A DNA stretch of 39,334 bases from Acidimicrobiaceae bacterium (GTDB taxonomy: Bacteria > Actinomycetota > Acidimicrobiia > Acidimicrobiales > RAAP-2): contig PKWY01000056.1 of the NCBI GenBank assembly GCA_003132205.1, forward strand, positions 1 through 39,334, read 5' to 3'. The position numbers and the translations under genes were made by a program. Each line of letters starts with the position of its first letter. Within the stretch, counting starts at the first letter, position 1. Under the pieces are notes generated by a model that made no database searches, was not told the DNA's origin, and was given only the letters and a program-made list of their open reading frames with translations. Below are positions 24,287 to 35,123 of this stretch, one piece after another.

Positions 24287-25885
24287 CTAGCGACGCTCGA
24301 TGAGATCCATGTAGTCGTCACGCCAGAGGTCGAAGTACTCCTCGGGCAGCATCACAGCGTGGGTTGGCTCTAAGGCCTCGACGAACTCGCGCTCGTGGCT
24401 CACCGCGACGATCGTGCCCTTCCACTGGTGCATCATCACGCCCAGCGCCTCGACGCTCGCGGGGTCGAGGTTGTTCGTCGGCTCGTCGAGCAGGAGGAGA
24501 TTGGCATCGGAGGCGGCGAGGATCGCCAGCGCCAACTTGGCGCGTTCTCCACCTGAGAGCGTTCCGGGCATCTGGTGCGCGGCCGATCCCTTCAGTCCGA
24601 ACGCGCCAAGGAGCGACCGGCGCTGGACCTCGGTTTGCACCGTGGCGTTCTCCAGGTGATCGAGCACCGACCTCGAGAAATCCAACTGCTCGTGCTCCTG
24701 GGCGAAGTAGCCGACCTTGACGTTCGCACCGAATTTCACGGTTCCGCTCTGCGCCCCCTGGGTTCCGGCGAGGCAGCGCAGCAGCGACGACTTGCCGGCG
24801 CCGTTCTTTCCCACGATGAGGATCCGATCGCCCCGTCGACTGATGAAGTTGACGTCCTTCAGCACATCGAGTGATCCGTAACGCACACCAACGTGCTCGA
24901 CGGTCATCGGCACGTCCCCGCTTCTCGGGGGGGCGGGAAGCTTGAAGGTCACCTTGCGTTCCTTCTTGGTGACTTCCACGCGATTGTCTTCGAGTTTCTC
25001 CACCTTGCGGTCGAGGACCTTGGCGAGGCGCGCCCGAGCGGCAGTCTGGCCGCGCATCGAGTCCGCCAGGTTCTTCATGCGCCCTATCTGCTCGTCCTGG
25101 TGGGAGGCCATCTTCTCTTCGCTGAGACGGCGGGTCTCTTCCTGCTCGAGGAACTTCGTGTAGTTGCCCTTGTACTCGCGCAGCTGCCCGTCGCGCAGCG
25201 CCAACACGCGGTCGATCGACTTGTCGAGCAACGGCAGGTCGTGGCTGATCACGAGCACGGTGCCGCGAAAGCGCTCGAGCTCGTCGAAGAGCCAGCGCTT
25301 CGCCGCTTTGTCGAGGTGGTTCGTGGGCTCGTCGAGAACCATCGTTTCGGGCATCTCGTAGAGCACGCGCATCAGGTCCACGCGGCGGCGCTGGCCGCCC
25401 GACAGGGAGCTCAGGTCCTCGAGCAGCAGTCCCTCGTCGAGTCCCAGGCCCGCGGCGAGCCGTGCCACTTCGGACTCGGCCTCGTAGCCGCCGCGCTCAC
25501 GAAACGCCTCTTCAAGTTCGGTGAAGCGCTCGATGGTCTCTTCGGTCGGATCAGCGGCGAGCGCATGGCGGGCGTGCTGCATGTCGGCGTCGAGTTGATC
25601 GAGCCCCCTCGCCGACAAGACGTGCGAGAGGCCGATCGGCTCGACGCCGAGGCCCCCCGGAACCGGCTCTTGGGGAAGGTGGCTGATCTTTCCCTGGTGC
25701 TGTACCGTGCCGGTGATGCGCAGGTGCTCTGGCGTGTAGCCGAGCAGCACCGAAAGCAGTGTCGACTTGCCGGCGCCGTTTCGCCCGACCAGGCCGACCT
25801 TCTCGCCGTTTCCGACCGTGAAAGACACCGGGTCGAGAATACGGCGTGCGCCAATCTCTATACCCAAATCCCGGACTATAAGCAT
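24287..25885 (-). CDS. ABC-F family ATPase
   Basis: A 532-residue soluble protein with two ABC ATPase domains and no membrane segments. Domain 1: Walker A GRNGAGKSTLL, signature LSGGQRRRVDL, Walker B MVLDEPTNHLD. A charged linker helix pair follows (about residues 235-320, KYTKFLEQEETRRLSEEK region). Domain 2: Walker A GKNGAGKSSLL, signature LSGGERAKLAL, Walker B LLLDEPTNNLD. ABC-F proteins act on the ribosome (translation control, or antibiotic resistance by target protection). The linker is of moderate length, closer to housekeeping Uup/EttA types than to long-linker resistance factors, but this cannot be settled by eye. The ATG follows the TAA of the CoA-transferase gene with no gap. Confidence 0.92.
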   Translation of the reverse strand: MLIVRDLGIEIGARRILDPVSFTVGNGEKVGLVGRNGAGKSTLLSVLLGYTPEHLRITGTVQHQGKISHLPQEPVPGGLGVEPIGLSHVLSARGLDQLDADMQHARHALAADPTEETIERFTELEEAFRERGGYEAESEVARLAAGLGLDEGLLLEDLSSLSGGQRRRVDLMRVLYEMPETMVLDEPTNHLDKAAKRWLFDELERFRGTVLVISHDLPLLDKSIDRVLALRDGQLREYKGNYTKFLEQEETRRLSEEKMASHQDEQIGRMKNLADSMRGQTAARARLAKVLDRKVEKLEDNRVEVTKKERKVTFKLPAPPRSGDVPMTVEHVGVRYGSLDVLKDVNFISRRGDRILIVGKNGAGKSSLLRCLAGTQGAQSGTVKFGANVKVGYFAQEHEQLDFSRSVLDHLENATVQTEVQRRSLLGAFGLKGSAAHQMPGTLSGGERAKLALAILAASDANLLLLDEPTNNLDPASVEALGVMMHQWKGTIVAVSHEREFVEALEPTHAVMLPEEYFDLWRDDYMDLIERR

Positions 25886-27184
25886 TTAGCGCCCTAGCAA
25901 CTCAGCGGCAGCAGTTAACTCGTCTCGGAACTGCGGGTGGGCAATGGAGATCATCGCTTTTGCTCGTTCTCTTATCGTGAGTCCTCGTAGATCGGCAAAG
26001 CCGTACTCCGTCACGATGACACCGGCGAGGTGGCGCGGCGTTGTCACGACGGAGTACGGAGTCATACCTCCAATGATACGGCTCTTTAGTTCATCGTTGA
26101 CCCGGCAGGTGGATTGAAGGCAAATCAGCGACGTGTGCTCGAGCGAGAGGCTCGTTCCCTCGACGAAGTCCATATGCCCGCCGACCCCCGTGTACTGGCG
26201 CGGGCCGATGGTATCGGCGATGATCTGGCCGTGCAGGTCGACCTCGAGCGCGGAGTTGATCGAGACCATGCGGGGGTTCGTCGCGATGACCGAGGGATCG
26301 TTGACGTACGACACGGGCGCGAAGCCGATTGTCGGGTTCTCGTTGAGGAACTCGTACATCTGCGAAGAGCCGAGGCCGAACGTGATCACCGACTTCCCGC
26401 GATGGACGTCCTTTCTGGCGTTGGTGACCTTGCCCGAGGTGCAGAGTGCGTAGAGCCCGTCGGTGAACATCTCCGAGTGAACGCCGTAGTCGCCGCCGTC
26501 TCGCTCCACGAGCGCGTTCGCCACCATGTTGGGCACCGCGCCGATGCCGGTCTGGAGCGTCGTGCCGTCCTTTACGAACGTGGCCGCAAAGTCGGCGATG
26601 GCCATGTCCTCGGGCGTGCCGACCTCGTTGGTCAGCACCGTCGGATGCTCGTCGGTGTACACGATGACGTCGATATCCTCGACCGAAATATCGTTGACGA
26701 AGCCCTCGAGGGCCAGGGTCCTCGGGAAGTGCGGCGAGCACTCGACGATGAGCAGGCGATCGGGGTCTCGCCCTGCCGCGAGGAACTCGTCGAAGTGGGC
26801 GCCGTTGTAGAGCGAGAGGCTCACCCTGCCGTTAGCGTCGGGCATGGAACCCTGCATCATCATCACGCGCGGCGCCAGATGTTGAATCAGCAGGCCGTAG
26901 TGGCGAAAGAAGGACGGGACGAACTGGATGTCGGCACCGTTGGCTTGGTAGTGGCGCTCCCCCGCGCCGTAGAAGCTCGAGCGATAGTGGACGTTGGGGT
27001 GCATGAAGACGTCGTAGACGCCGAGGAGCAGTCCGCCGCTGAACGTGAGGTTCTCCCAGTCGCGGCGAAGGGAAAGCTGCTTCAAGAGGCCGGCCGGGGT
27101 CGCCGTCACCAGCCCCAAACCAATGGCGTCGACCGGTCGGACGAGCCCGACGGCCTCTTCGGCACTGAGTTCACTCGCAGTCAT
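25886..27184 (-). CDS. Acetyl-CoA hydrolase / 4-hydroxybutyrate CoA-transferase family protein
   Basis: A 432-residue enzyme with two similar alpha/beta halves. Visible features: GLGLVTATPAGLL near the start, FSGGLLLGVYD, the QTGIGAVPNMVANAL segment, VHSEMFTDGLYAL (containing the catalytic-glutamate region), FGLGSSQMYEFLNENPTIGF and the C-terminal VVTTPRHLAGVIVTEYGFA then DLRGLTIRERAKA. Such enzymes move CoA between acyl groups or hydrolyse acetyl-CoA, in acetate, succinate or 4-hydroxybutyrate metabolism. A truncated relative lies at 9717-9882. The stop TAA is directly followed by the ABC-F ATG, so translation is coupled. Divergent from the DsbA-family gene, 44 bases away. Confidence 0.9.
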   Translation of the reverse strand: MTASELSAEEAVGLVRPVDAIGLGLVTATPAGLLKQLSLRRDWENLTFSGGLLLGVYDVFMHPNVHYRSSFYGAGERHYQANGADIQFVPSFFRHYGLLIQHLAPRVMMMQGSMPDANGRVSLSLYNGAHFDEFLAAGRDPDRLLIVECSPHFPRTLALEGFVNDISVEDIDVIVYTDEHPTVLTNEVGTPEDMAIADFAATFVKDGTTLQTGIGAVPNMVANALVERDGGDYGVHSEMFTDGLYALCTSGKVTNARKDVHRGKSVITFGLGSSQMYEFLNENPTIGFAPVSYVNDPSVIATNPRMVSINSALEVDLHGQIIADTIGPRQYTGVGGHMDFVEGTSLSLEHTSLICLQSTCRVNDELKSRIIGGMTPYSVVTTPRHLAGVIVTEYGFADLRGLTIRERAKAMISIAHPQFRDELTAAAELLGR

Positions 27185-27228
27185 CGGGATATTCTGTCCG
27201 AAACTGCGGGTTGTGGCACGATTATCTG

Positions 27229-27879
27229 ATGAACGAGCCGCTTGTCATCGATATCTGGAGCGACGTCGTTTGCCCCTTTTGCTATCTGGGCGCCCGCCAA
27301 CTCGAAGTGGCTCTCGACCGCTTCGAACACCGCGACGACGTCGTGCTCCGCCAGCGCGCCTTCGAGTTGGATCCGCGGGCTCCAGTGGACTACAGCCTGT
27401 CACTGCCCGAGCTGTTGGCCAAGAAGTACTCGATGCCCGTCGAGCGCGCGCGTGCCCTGAACGAGCGCTTGGAGAACGACGCCAGCGCGCTGGGCATGTC
27501 GTGGTCGATGAAGGACGCGCGGCCAACAAATACGTTCGACGCCCACCGCGTCATCGCGCTGAGCGCCACCCAGGACCTCGACCGGCCCATGAGCGAGCGT
27601 CTCTTTCGCGCGTACTTCAGCGAGGGCCAGCTCGTGAGCGACCGTGACGTCCTCACGGCGCTCGCGAAGGAAGTCGGAGTCGTCGGAGTCGATGAGCTCT
27701 GGAGCGACGACGCCTTCAGCCCGGAGGTGCGAAACGACGAGGCCGACGCGCGCGAACTGGGTATCTCGGGCGTCCCCTCGATGCTCCTCGATGGGAAGTT
27801 CATGGTGGTCGGCGCGCAGGGCGCCGACCAGATTCTCGCGGTCCTGCAGCGAGCCTGGGTCCACCGAGCGACGGCTTAG
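27229..27879 (+). CDS. DsbA family oxidoreductase (FrnE-like)
   Basis: A 216-residue thioredoxin-fold protein with the DsbA/2-hydroxychromene isomerase insertion. The N-terminal strand VIDIWSDVVCPFCYLGARQL has the CPFC active-site pair; the middle is an all-helical insert (PELLAKKYSMPVERARALNE, NTFDAHRVIALSA); the C-terminus returns to thioredoxin with GISGVPSMLLDGKFMVVGAQ, containing the cis-proline loop GVPS. There is no signal peptide, which fits cytoplasmic FrnE-like oxidoreductases rather than periplasmic DsbA. ATG 27229 was chosen over GTG 27211. The stop overlaps the gyrA stop by four bases (convergent). Physiological substrate unknown. Confidence 0.9.
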   Translation: MNEPLVIDIWSDVVCPFCYLGARQLEVALDRFEHRDDVVLRQRAFELDPRAPVDYSLSLPELLAKKYSMPVERARALNERLENDASALGMSWSMKDARPTNTFDAHRVIALSATQDLDRPMSERLFRAYFSEGQLVSDRDVLTALAKEVGVVGVDELWSDDAFSPEVRNDEADARELGISGVPSMLLDGKFMVVGAQGADQILAVLQRAWVHRATA

Positions 27880-30353
27880 TCCTCTTCTTCGGCAGGAACA
27901 ACCGCGGCGGTCGCCACGGAGTGCCCCTCGTCAAGATTCATGACTCGCACGCCGGTGGCGTCTCGGCCTTGGGAGGAGACTTCGCGAACCGGGGTTCTAA
28001 TCAGCACTCCCCCACTCGAGGCCAGCAGCAACTCGTCGTCGAGACTCACCATGAACGCCGCCACGATGAACCCTCTCGCCGCGGAAAGCTTGATGGCCCG
28101 CACTCCCTGGCCGCCCCGGCCCTGGCGATTGAAGCGCTCGGTCTTCACGCGCTTGCCGAAGCCGGTGTCGGTCACGAGAAAGAGGTCGGCGTCGGGACGA
28201 ACGACGTCGAGCGAGATGGCCTTGTCGTCGTCCCTCAACTTGATCCCTCGAACGCCCATCGAGTCACGTCCGACCTCACGGACCTCTTCCTCGTTGAACC
28301 GGATCGACATTCCGCGAAAGGTCACGACCATGAGGTCGTCGCTGCCGCTCGTGGCGACCACGCGGACGACTTCGTCACCTTCGCGCAGGTTGATCGCGAT
28401 CCAGCCCTCACGTCGGGACTTGTCGTATTCGCTGAAGGCCGTCTTCTTCACCGTCCCGTTCGCCGTCGCAAAGACGAGAAACTTGTCCTTCGGGAAGTCC
28501 GTCGTGGTCACAATCGCCTGGATCTTCTCGTTGGGCTGCAGGTTCAGCAGGTTGACGATGGCGGTGCCCTTCGCGGTGCGTTCCTTCATTGGAATCTCGT
28601 GGCCCCGGAGTCGGAACACGCGCCCTCGGTTGGAGAACATGAGCACGTAGGCATGGGTGGTCGTGTGGACGATCTGTTCGACGAAGTCCTCGTCCTTGAG
28701 TTTTGCGCCCTGCACGCCGCGTCCGCCGCGTCCTTGAACCCTGAACGAGTCGGCGGCCACGGACTTCACGTAGCCGGCCTGGGTCATCGTGATGACGATG
28801 TCCTCGTCATCGATAAGGTCCTCGACGCCGAGCTCGCCCGGGTCGTTCACGATCTGGGTCACCCGGTCGTTGGCGTACTTGTTACGGATGGCACCTAGTT
28901 CGTCGGCGATGATCCCGCGCAGCTTCACGTCGCTCGCGAGGATTGACTGCAGCTCGGCGATGGTCTCGCGAAGCTTCGCCATCTCGTCCTCGAGCTCGCT
29001 GCGGCCCAGCCTGGTGAGCCGGCCAAGGGTCATGTCCAGGATGTGGTTCGCCTGCTCCTCGGAGAACGAGAAGGGCTCGGCCATGAGGGCGCTACGCGCC
29101 TCGCCGCGGTCGTCGGAACCGCGAATGGCGGCGATGACGAGATCGAGCATGTCGATGGCCTTCAGGAGCCCCTCGACGATGTGTGCGCGCGCCTCGGCCT
29201 TACGAAGGCGGAACTGGGTGCGACGGGTGACTACCTCAACCTGGTGGGCAATGTAGTGGGTCAGCACTCGCGCGAGCGTCAACGTGCGCGGAACACCGTC
29301 AACGAGCGCCAGCATGTTCACCGCGAACGTGGTCTGCAGCGTGGTGTTCTTGTAGAGCTTGTTGAGCACCACGTTGGCGTTGGCGTCGCGTTTCAGGCGG
29401 ATCACCAGGCGAGCCTTGCGACCGGCCGAGTCGTTCTGGACGGCGGAGATTCCGTCTAGGTCGCCGTTCTTCACGAGGTCGTAGATTTTCTCCTCGACGG
29501 CCTCGACCGAGACCTCGTAGGGGAACTCGGTGACGACGATGCGCACGTCCTTGCTGGTCTCTTCAATCTCGGCGACCGCGCGCATCTTCACCGAGCCACG
29601 CCCGGTGCGGTACGCGTCCAGGATTCCCTGACGACCGAGGATCTGCGCCCCCGTGGGGAAATCGGGGCCCTTGACGAACGCCATGAGGTCGTCCGAGGTG
29701 GCCGCGGGATTGGCGAGCAGGTGCAGCGTGGCGTCGATGACCTCGCCGAGGTTGTGGGGCGGGATCTTGGTGGCCATGCCGACGGCGATGCCCTGGGAAC
29801 CGTTCACGAGCAGGTTGGGGAAGCGTGAAGGCAGCACGGTGGGCTGTTGGGTCGAGTTGTCGTAGTTCGCCTCGAAGTCGACGGTGTCCTCATCGATCGA
29901 GTCGAGAAGTTCCAGCGCGATCGGAGCGAGTCGACACTCGGTGTAGCGCATCGCCGCGGCACCCTCGTCGGGTCCAGTGCCACCGAAGTTACCGTGGCCA
30001 CTGATGAGCGGGTGACGCATCGAGAAGTCCTGCACCATGCGCACGAGGGCGTCGTAGATGGCGCTGTCGCCGTGGGGGTGATAGGTACCCATCACCTCTC
30101 CCACGACCTTGGCGCACTTCGCGTGCGGCCGGTCGGGACGCAACCCTTGGTCGAACATCGAGTACAGGATCCGCCGGTGGACGGGCTTCAACCCGTCGCG
30201 GGCGTCGGGCAACGCCCGCGACACGATGACCGACATGGAGTACTCGAGGAACGAGCGCTCCATCTCGAGGTTGATCTCGATCGGCTCGATGTAGCCGATG
30301 ACCTCTTCGCCACCGGTGTCGTCAGAACCAGAAGTTATGTTCTTACGTGCCAT
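27876..30353 (-). CDS. gyrA: DNA gyrase subunit A
   Basis: An 825-residue gyrase A subunit, which cuts and rejoins DNA in the A2B2 complex that introduces negative supercoils. The winged-helix quinolone-determining region reads GTYHPHGDSAIYDALVRM, with the serine and aspartate of the usual resistance positions both wild-type. The catalytic tyrosine is in AAMRYTECRL. The C-terminal beta-pinwheel has a GyrA box QGRGGRG (with VQGRGGRGVQGAKLKDEDF), and a second QGRGGQG later. Length is normal. It follows gyrB by 13 bases, so the two are co-transcribed from the dnaA-side cluster. Its stop overlaps that of the convergent DsbA-family gene. Confidence 0.97.
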   Translation of the reverse strand: MARKNITSGSDDTGGEEVIGYIEPIEINLEMERSFLEYSMSVIVSRALPDARDGLKPVHRRILYSMFDQGLRPDRPHAKCAKVVGEVMGTYHPHGDSAIYDALVRMVQDFSMRHPLISGHGNFGGTGPDEGAAAMRYTECRLAPIALELLDSIDEDTVDFEANYDNSTQQPTVLPSRFPNLLVNGSQGIAVGMATKIPPHNLGEVIDATLHLLANPAATSDDLMAFVKGPDFPTGAQILGRQGILDAYRTGRGSVKMRAVAEIEETSKDVRIVVTEFPYEVSVEAVEEKIYDLVKNGDLDGISAVQNDSAGRKARLVIRLKRDANANVVLNKLYKNTTLQTTFAVNMLALVDGVPRTLTLARVLTHYIAHQVEVVTRRTQFRLRKAEARAHIVEGLLKAIDMLDLVIAAIRGSDDRGEARSALMAEPFSFSEEQANHILDMTLGRLTRLGRSELEDEMAKLRETIAELQSILASDVKLRGIIADELGAIRNKYANDRVTQIVNDPGELGVEDLIDDEDIVITMTQAGYVKSVAADSFRVQGRGGRGVQGAKLKDEDFVEQIVHTTTHAYVLMFSNRGRVFRLRGHEIPMKERTAKGTAIVNLLNLQPNEKIQAIVTTTDFPKDKFLVFATANGTVKKTAFSEYDKSRREGWIAINLREGDEVVRVVATSGSDDLMVVTFRGMSIRFNEEEVREVGRDSMGVRGIKLRDDDKAISLDVVRPDADLFLVTDTGFGKRVKTERFNRQGRGGQGVRAIKLSAARGFIVAAFMVSLDDELLLASSGGVLIRTPVREVSSQGRDATGVRVMNLDEGHSVATAAVVPAEEED

Positions 30354-30366
30354 GTTTCCCTCTTCC

Positions 30367-32361
<1,995 letters not shown>

Positions 32362-32433
32362 TCAATATCCTACCCGCTGCGGTGTGACCTTCAGACGCCA
32401 GACTGCAGTATTAGAGCCATTTCTGGGACATTT

Positions 32434-32739
32434 CTACGTGTTTGCGAGCACTGTTCGGATAGACGTCGGGGCGCGGTCGCCAAGGGGCGCTAATCCTCGC
32501 AAAATCGACGCGCGCTCGAGGTTGATTCTTTGCGCAAAGGCACCCGACGGGACGCTCACCAGCAGGACGCCATTCTTCACGAACTCCGGTCGGCAATGCT
32601 CGGCGAGCACCGGATCGACCACCGCCGGCCACAGTTGGCGCACTTCGTCGATGAGGCGAAGATCAACTTTTCGAAGCCGGCCGGCCAGGGTGTTGAGCAG
32701 ATCGCTCAAAGGTCTCGGTGTGTCGTTCGCTCGACTCAC
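32434..32739 (-). CDS. DUF721 protein (DciA-like)
   Basis: A 101-residue protein between recF and gyrB, the standard place for the DUF721 gene of actinobacteria. The core LIDEVRQLWPAVVDPVLAEH is the conserved helix (W..VVG..LA.H type), followed by FVKNGVLLVSVPSGAFAQRI, a two-strand/helix segment matching the KH-like DUF721 fold. In other bacteria DciA helps load the replicative helicase DnaB. The start overlaps the recF stop by four bases (ATGA), so it is coupled to recF. Short but complete-looking. The DciA role is by family analogy. Confidence 0.85.
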   Translation of the reverse strand: MSRANDTPRPLSDLLNTLAGRLRKVDLRLIDEVRQLWPAVVDPVLAEHCRPEFVKNGVLLVSVPSGAFAQRINLERASILRGLAPLGDRAPTSIRTVLANT

Positions 32740-33827
32740 GACAACGCCTTCGTGAGGTCGATGATCGCCGCAGGGCTCATTCCCGAGGGAAGCGGTGATG
32801 CTGTTGTGACGAGCGTCTGGCCCACCGGCAGCAGCCGGAGCAAGCGGTCGCTGCGCAGCGGGTCGAGCTCGCTGAAAACGTCGTCGAGCAGCAGCATCGG
32901 ATCAAGGCCGCGCTCTCGCTGCACGAGCTGATGTCCCGCGAGTCGAAGCGCGAGGGCCAGCGAGCGCTGCTCGCCTTGGGAAGCCTGGCGGCGCGCGTCG
33001 CGACCATCGAGGGTGAGGGAAAGATCGTCGCGTTGGGGGCCGATTGTTGAGTGACCGCGAAACTGATCGTCCTTGAAACTCCGCTTGAGCGCCTCCCGGA
33101 GGTCGCCGCTCCATGACCTCTCGTAGTGGACACCCACGAGACGTTTGTCTTCTGCGAGCGCTTGATAGTAGTGCGTGACGAGCGGTGCAAGCTCGTTGAT
33201 CGTTCGCACGCGCACGTCGATCAACTGCTCGCTCGCCGTGCAGAACTCGCCATTCCATGTCTCGAGCTCGTCTCGTTGGATCGGGCTCGGAGACTCACCC
33301 TGCAGCGAGCGCAGCAGCGCGTTTCGCTGGCTCAGGATTTGGTTGAACCGTTCGATGACCTCGCCCGTATTGAGGTCGACGTCCGTCAGCAGGTGTGTCA
33401 GGAAGACCCGGCGGTTCTCTGGTCCCTGGCGCACAATGTCGACGCCCTCGGGGGTGAAGATCGTGATGGGGAGCACTTCGGACAGGGCCGCGCGCGAGGC
33501 GGGCCGTTGGCCGTTGACGAGCATTCTCTTGGTGGTGTTTCGCGTACCCCTGGTAAGCGTGAGATCGACCTGGATCCGTCGTTCGTGCTGGAAGAGGACA
33601 CCGTGCACCTCCGCGAGCGGCTCGCCGGAACGGATCATGTCGGTCGCGGCGCTGGTGCGAAACGACGACGCCGTCGCCAGTGCGTACACGGCCTCCAGCA
33701 CCGAGGTCTTGCCGGTGCCATTGGGCGACATGAGGACGGTAATCGCCCTCAAGTCGGGCTCAAAGACGAAGTCCTCGAAAAGGCGGAAGTTTCGTAACTG
33801 CAGTTCGTGGAGACCCACGACCTTCAA
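32736..33827 (-). CDS. recF: DNA replication and repair protein RecF
   Basis: A 363-residue SMC-like ATPase that helps RecA load at gaps and stalled forks. The N-terminus HELQLRNFRLFEDFVFE and Walker A SPNGTGKTSVLEAVYAL are typical; later GPQRDDLSLTLDGRDARRQA, the signature SQGEQRSLALALRLAG and Walker B MLLLDDVFSELD are intact. The arginine-rich middle is the usual coiled-coil-lacking RecF lobe. Position between dnaN and DUF721 is canonical. ATG 33827 lies six bases after the dnaN stop, so translation is probably coupled; the DUF721 gene overlaps by four bases. Length normal. Confidence 0.96.
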   Translation of the reverse strand: MKVVGLHELQLRNFRLFEDFVFEPDLRAITVLMSPNGTGKTSVLEAVYALATASSFRTSAATDMIRSGEPLAEVHGVLFQHERRIQVDLTLTRGTRNTTKRMLVNGQRPASRAALSEVLPITIFTPEGVDIVRQGPENRRVFLTHLLTDVDLNTGEVIERFNQILSQRNALLRSLQGESPSPIQRDELETWNGEFCTASEQLIDVRVRTINELAPLVTHYYQALAEDKRLVGVHYERSWSGDLREALKRSFKDDQFRGHSTIGPQRDDLSLTLDGRDARRQASQGEQRSLALALRLAGHQLVQRERGLDPMLLLDDVFSELDPLRSDRLLRLLPVGQTLVTTASPLPSGMSPAAIIDLTKALS

Positions 33828-33833
33828 CCCGTT

Positions 33834-34934
33834 CTACTGAACGCGGACGGGCATCAACAGGTACCGGAACCGGGTGTCGTCCACTCCATGCACCATCGCG
33901 GGTCGCACCGAGTCCGACATCTCAAGTACCACTTCATCGCCGGGTACCGCTTCGATCCCATCGATGAGGAAGCTGGGGTTGAAGGCAATGGTGATCTCTT
34001 CGCCGTTGTAGTCGGCGTCGACATTGTCCTCGACGTCACCCGCGTCGTGGCTTTGCGTGCGTATCTCGACGGCCTTGTCCTTCATGGTCAGGCGGACCGA
34101 CGAGGTCGAATCCTTCGCAAGCAGCTTCGCTCGCTTTAGTGACGTCAGCAGGGTGTCCTTCGCGACACGAAGTTGATTCGGGTAGCTGGCGGGAATCAGT
34201 TGGAGCACCGAGGGGTAGTTCCCGTCAATCAGCCGCGAGGCGATGGTGGTGGTCCCCACCACGAAACAGATCTCGGCATCGGTCAGCGTGACGCCGATCT
34301 CGGCGTCCGGGGCTAGGGACGCCGCGGCGCGCTGCAGCTCCTGGAGGGCCCTCGCGGGGACCAGGAGGTCGTGCGTGCCGCCAATTCCCTGAACACCTGG
34401 AACGTCGCGTACGGCGAGTCGGTATGAGTCGGTGGCGATGAGTCGCAGTGCTCCGCCTTCCGTGGTGAAAAGAACTCCGGTGAGGAGTGGGCGCGCGTCG
34501 TCGTTGGCCGCCGCGCGAACCACCTGATTGAGACCTTGAATAAGGTCGAGGGCGACGATTGTGGTGAGTGATCCGGTCACTGGCGGAAGTTTTGGGTAGT
34601 CCATCACCGAGAACGTACGAAGCGAGAACTTGGCTCGGCCAAGGGACACCTCGACGGTCTCGTCGTTGCTCGAGATTGTCACCGCCCCGGCTTCGAGGGA
34701 GCGAACCGCGTCGACGATGAGCCGGGCGGGGACGACGCTCGATCCGTCTTCGTGGCCGATCACGTCGACTGTCGTGCGTACCGTGATGTCGAGATCTGTG
34801 CCGGTCACCGTCAGATGGTTTCCAGTAAGGGAGAGGAGGATGCCTGAGGATGCCCCGATAAGGCGTGTCGCTACGACCCGGCTTGCCGCGCTAAGTGCCT
34901 CGACCAGGATGTCGCGCTCTGACTTGAACTTCAT
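33834..34934 (-). CDS. dnaN: DNA polymerase III beta subunit (sliding clamp)
   Basis: A 366-residue beta clamp, which forms the ring that tethers polymerase III. The N-terminus MKFKSERDILVEALSAASRV matches domain I; GNHLTVTGTDLDITVR, RPLLTGVLFTTEGGALRLIA and TDSYRLAVRDV (the well-conserved domain II motif) follow; domain III ends with VHGVDDTRFRYLLMPVRVQ, the usual LMP(V/M)R C-terminus. AAGGAAAGG precedes ATG 34934. It is separated from dnaA by the 251-base origin region and is followed by recF. Length is normal. Confidence 0.97.
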   Translation of the reverse strand: MKFKSERDILVEALSAASRVVATRLIGASSGILLSLTGNHLTVTGTDLDITVRTTVDVIGHEDGSSVVPARLIVDAVRSLEAGAVTISSNDETVEVSLGRAKFSLRTFSVMDYPKLPPVTGSLTTIVALDLIQGLNQVVRAAANDDARPLLTGVLFTTEGGALRLIATDSYRLAVRDVPGVQGIGGTHDLLVPARALQELQRAAASLAPDAEIGVTLTDAEICFVVGTTTIASRLIDGNYPSVLQLIPASYPNQLRVAKDTLLTSLKRAKLLAKDSTSSVRLTMKDKAVEIRTQSHDAGDVEDNVDADYNGEEITIAFNPSFLIDGIEAVPGDEVVLEMSDSVRPAMVHGVDDTRFRYLLMPVRVQ

Positions 34935-34992
34935 TGGACTGCCTTTCCTTAACTACTGAGGTTACGGTGTGTTTTTATATGTGGAGAACTGT

Positions 34993-35024
34993 TAGTAGTA
35001 GTAGGTCTGTGGAAATGTGGACAG
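34993..35024. promoter_or_regulatory. DnaA-trio element with adjacent DnaA boxes
   Basis: TAGTAGTAGTAG (34993-35004) is followed by GTC and then two abutting boxes, TGTGGAAAT and TGTGGACAG. The AT-rich TTTTTATAT lies on the other side of the repeats. This order (unwinding region, TAG trios, short spacer, DnaA boxes) is the published layout of the basal unwinding system of bacterial origins. Function is inferred from that match. Confidence 0.6.
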
Positions 35025-35123
35025 CTTCTCAAGAACCCTGATCAGGAATCACTTTACATGTATGACTCGGTACACACCTCTGTGACTAACTGTTTAAACC
35101 TTGAAATCTCAACCCTGAAGTCA

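Noticed and set aside
24893..25897. Plus-strand frame of 334 codons opposite the ABC-F gene
   Set aside because: Shadow of the ABC-F reading frame; no independent motif or start signal.
26114..27229. Plus-strand frame of 371 codons opposite the CoA-transferase
   Set aside because: Antisense shadow rich in Val, Asp, Arg and His; the minus-strand gene has clear family motifs.
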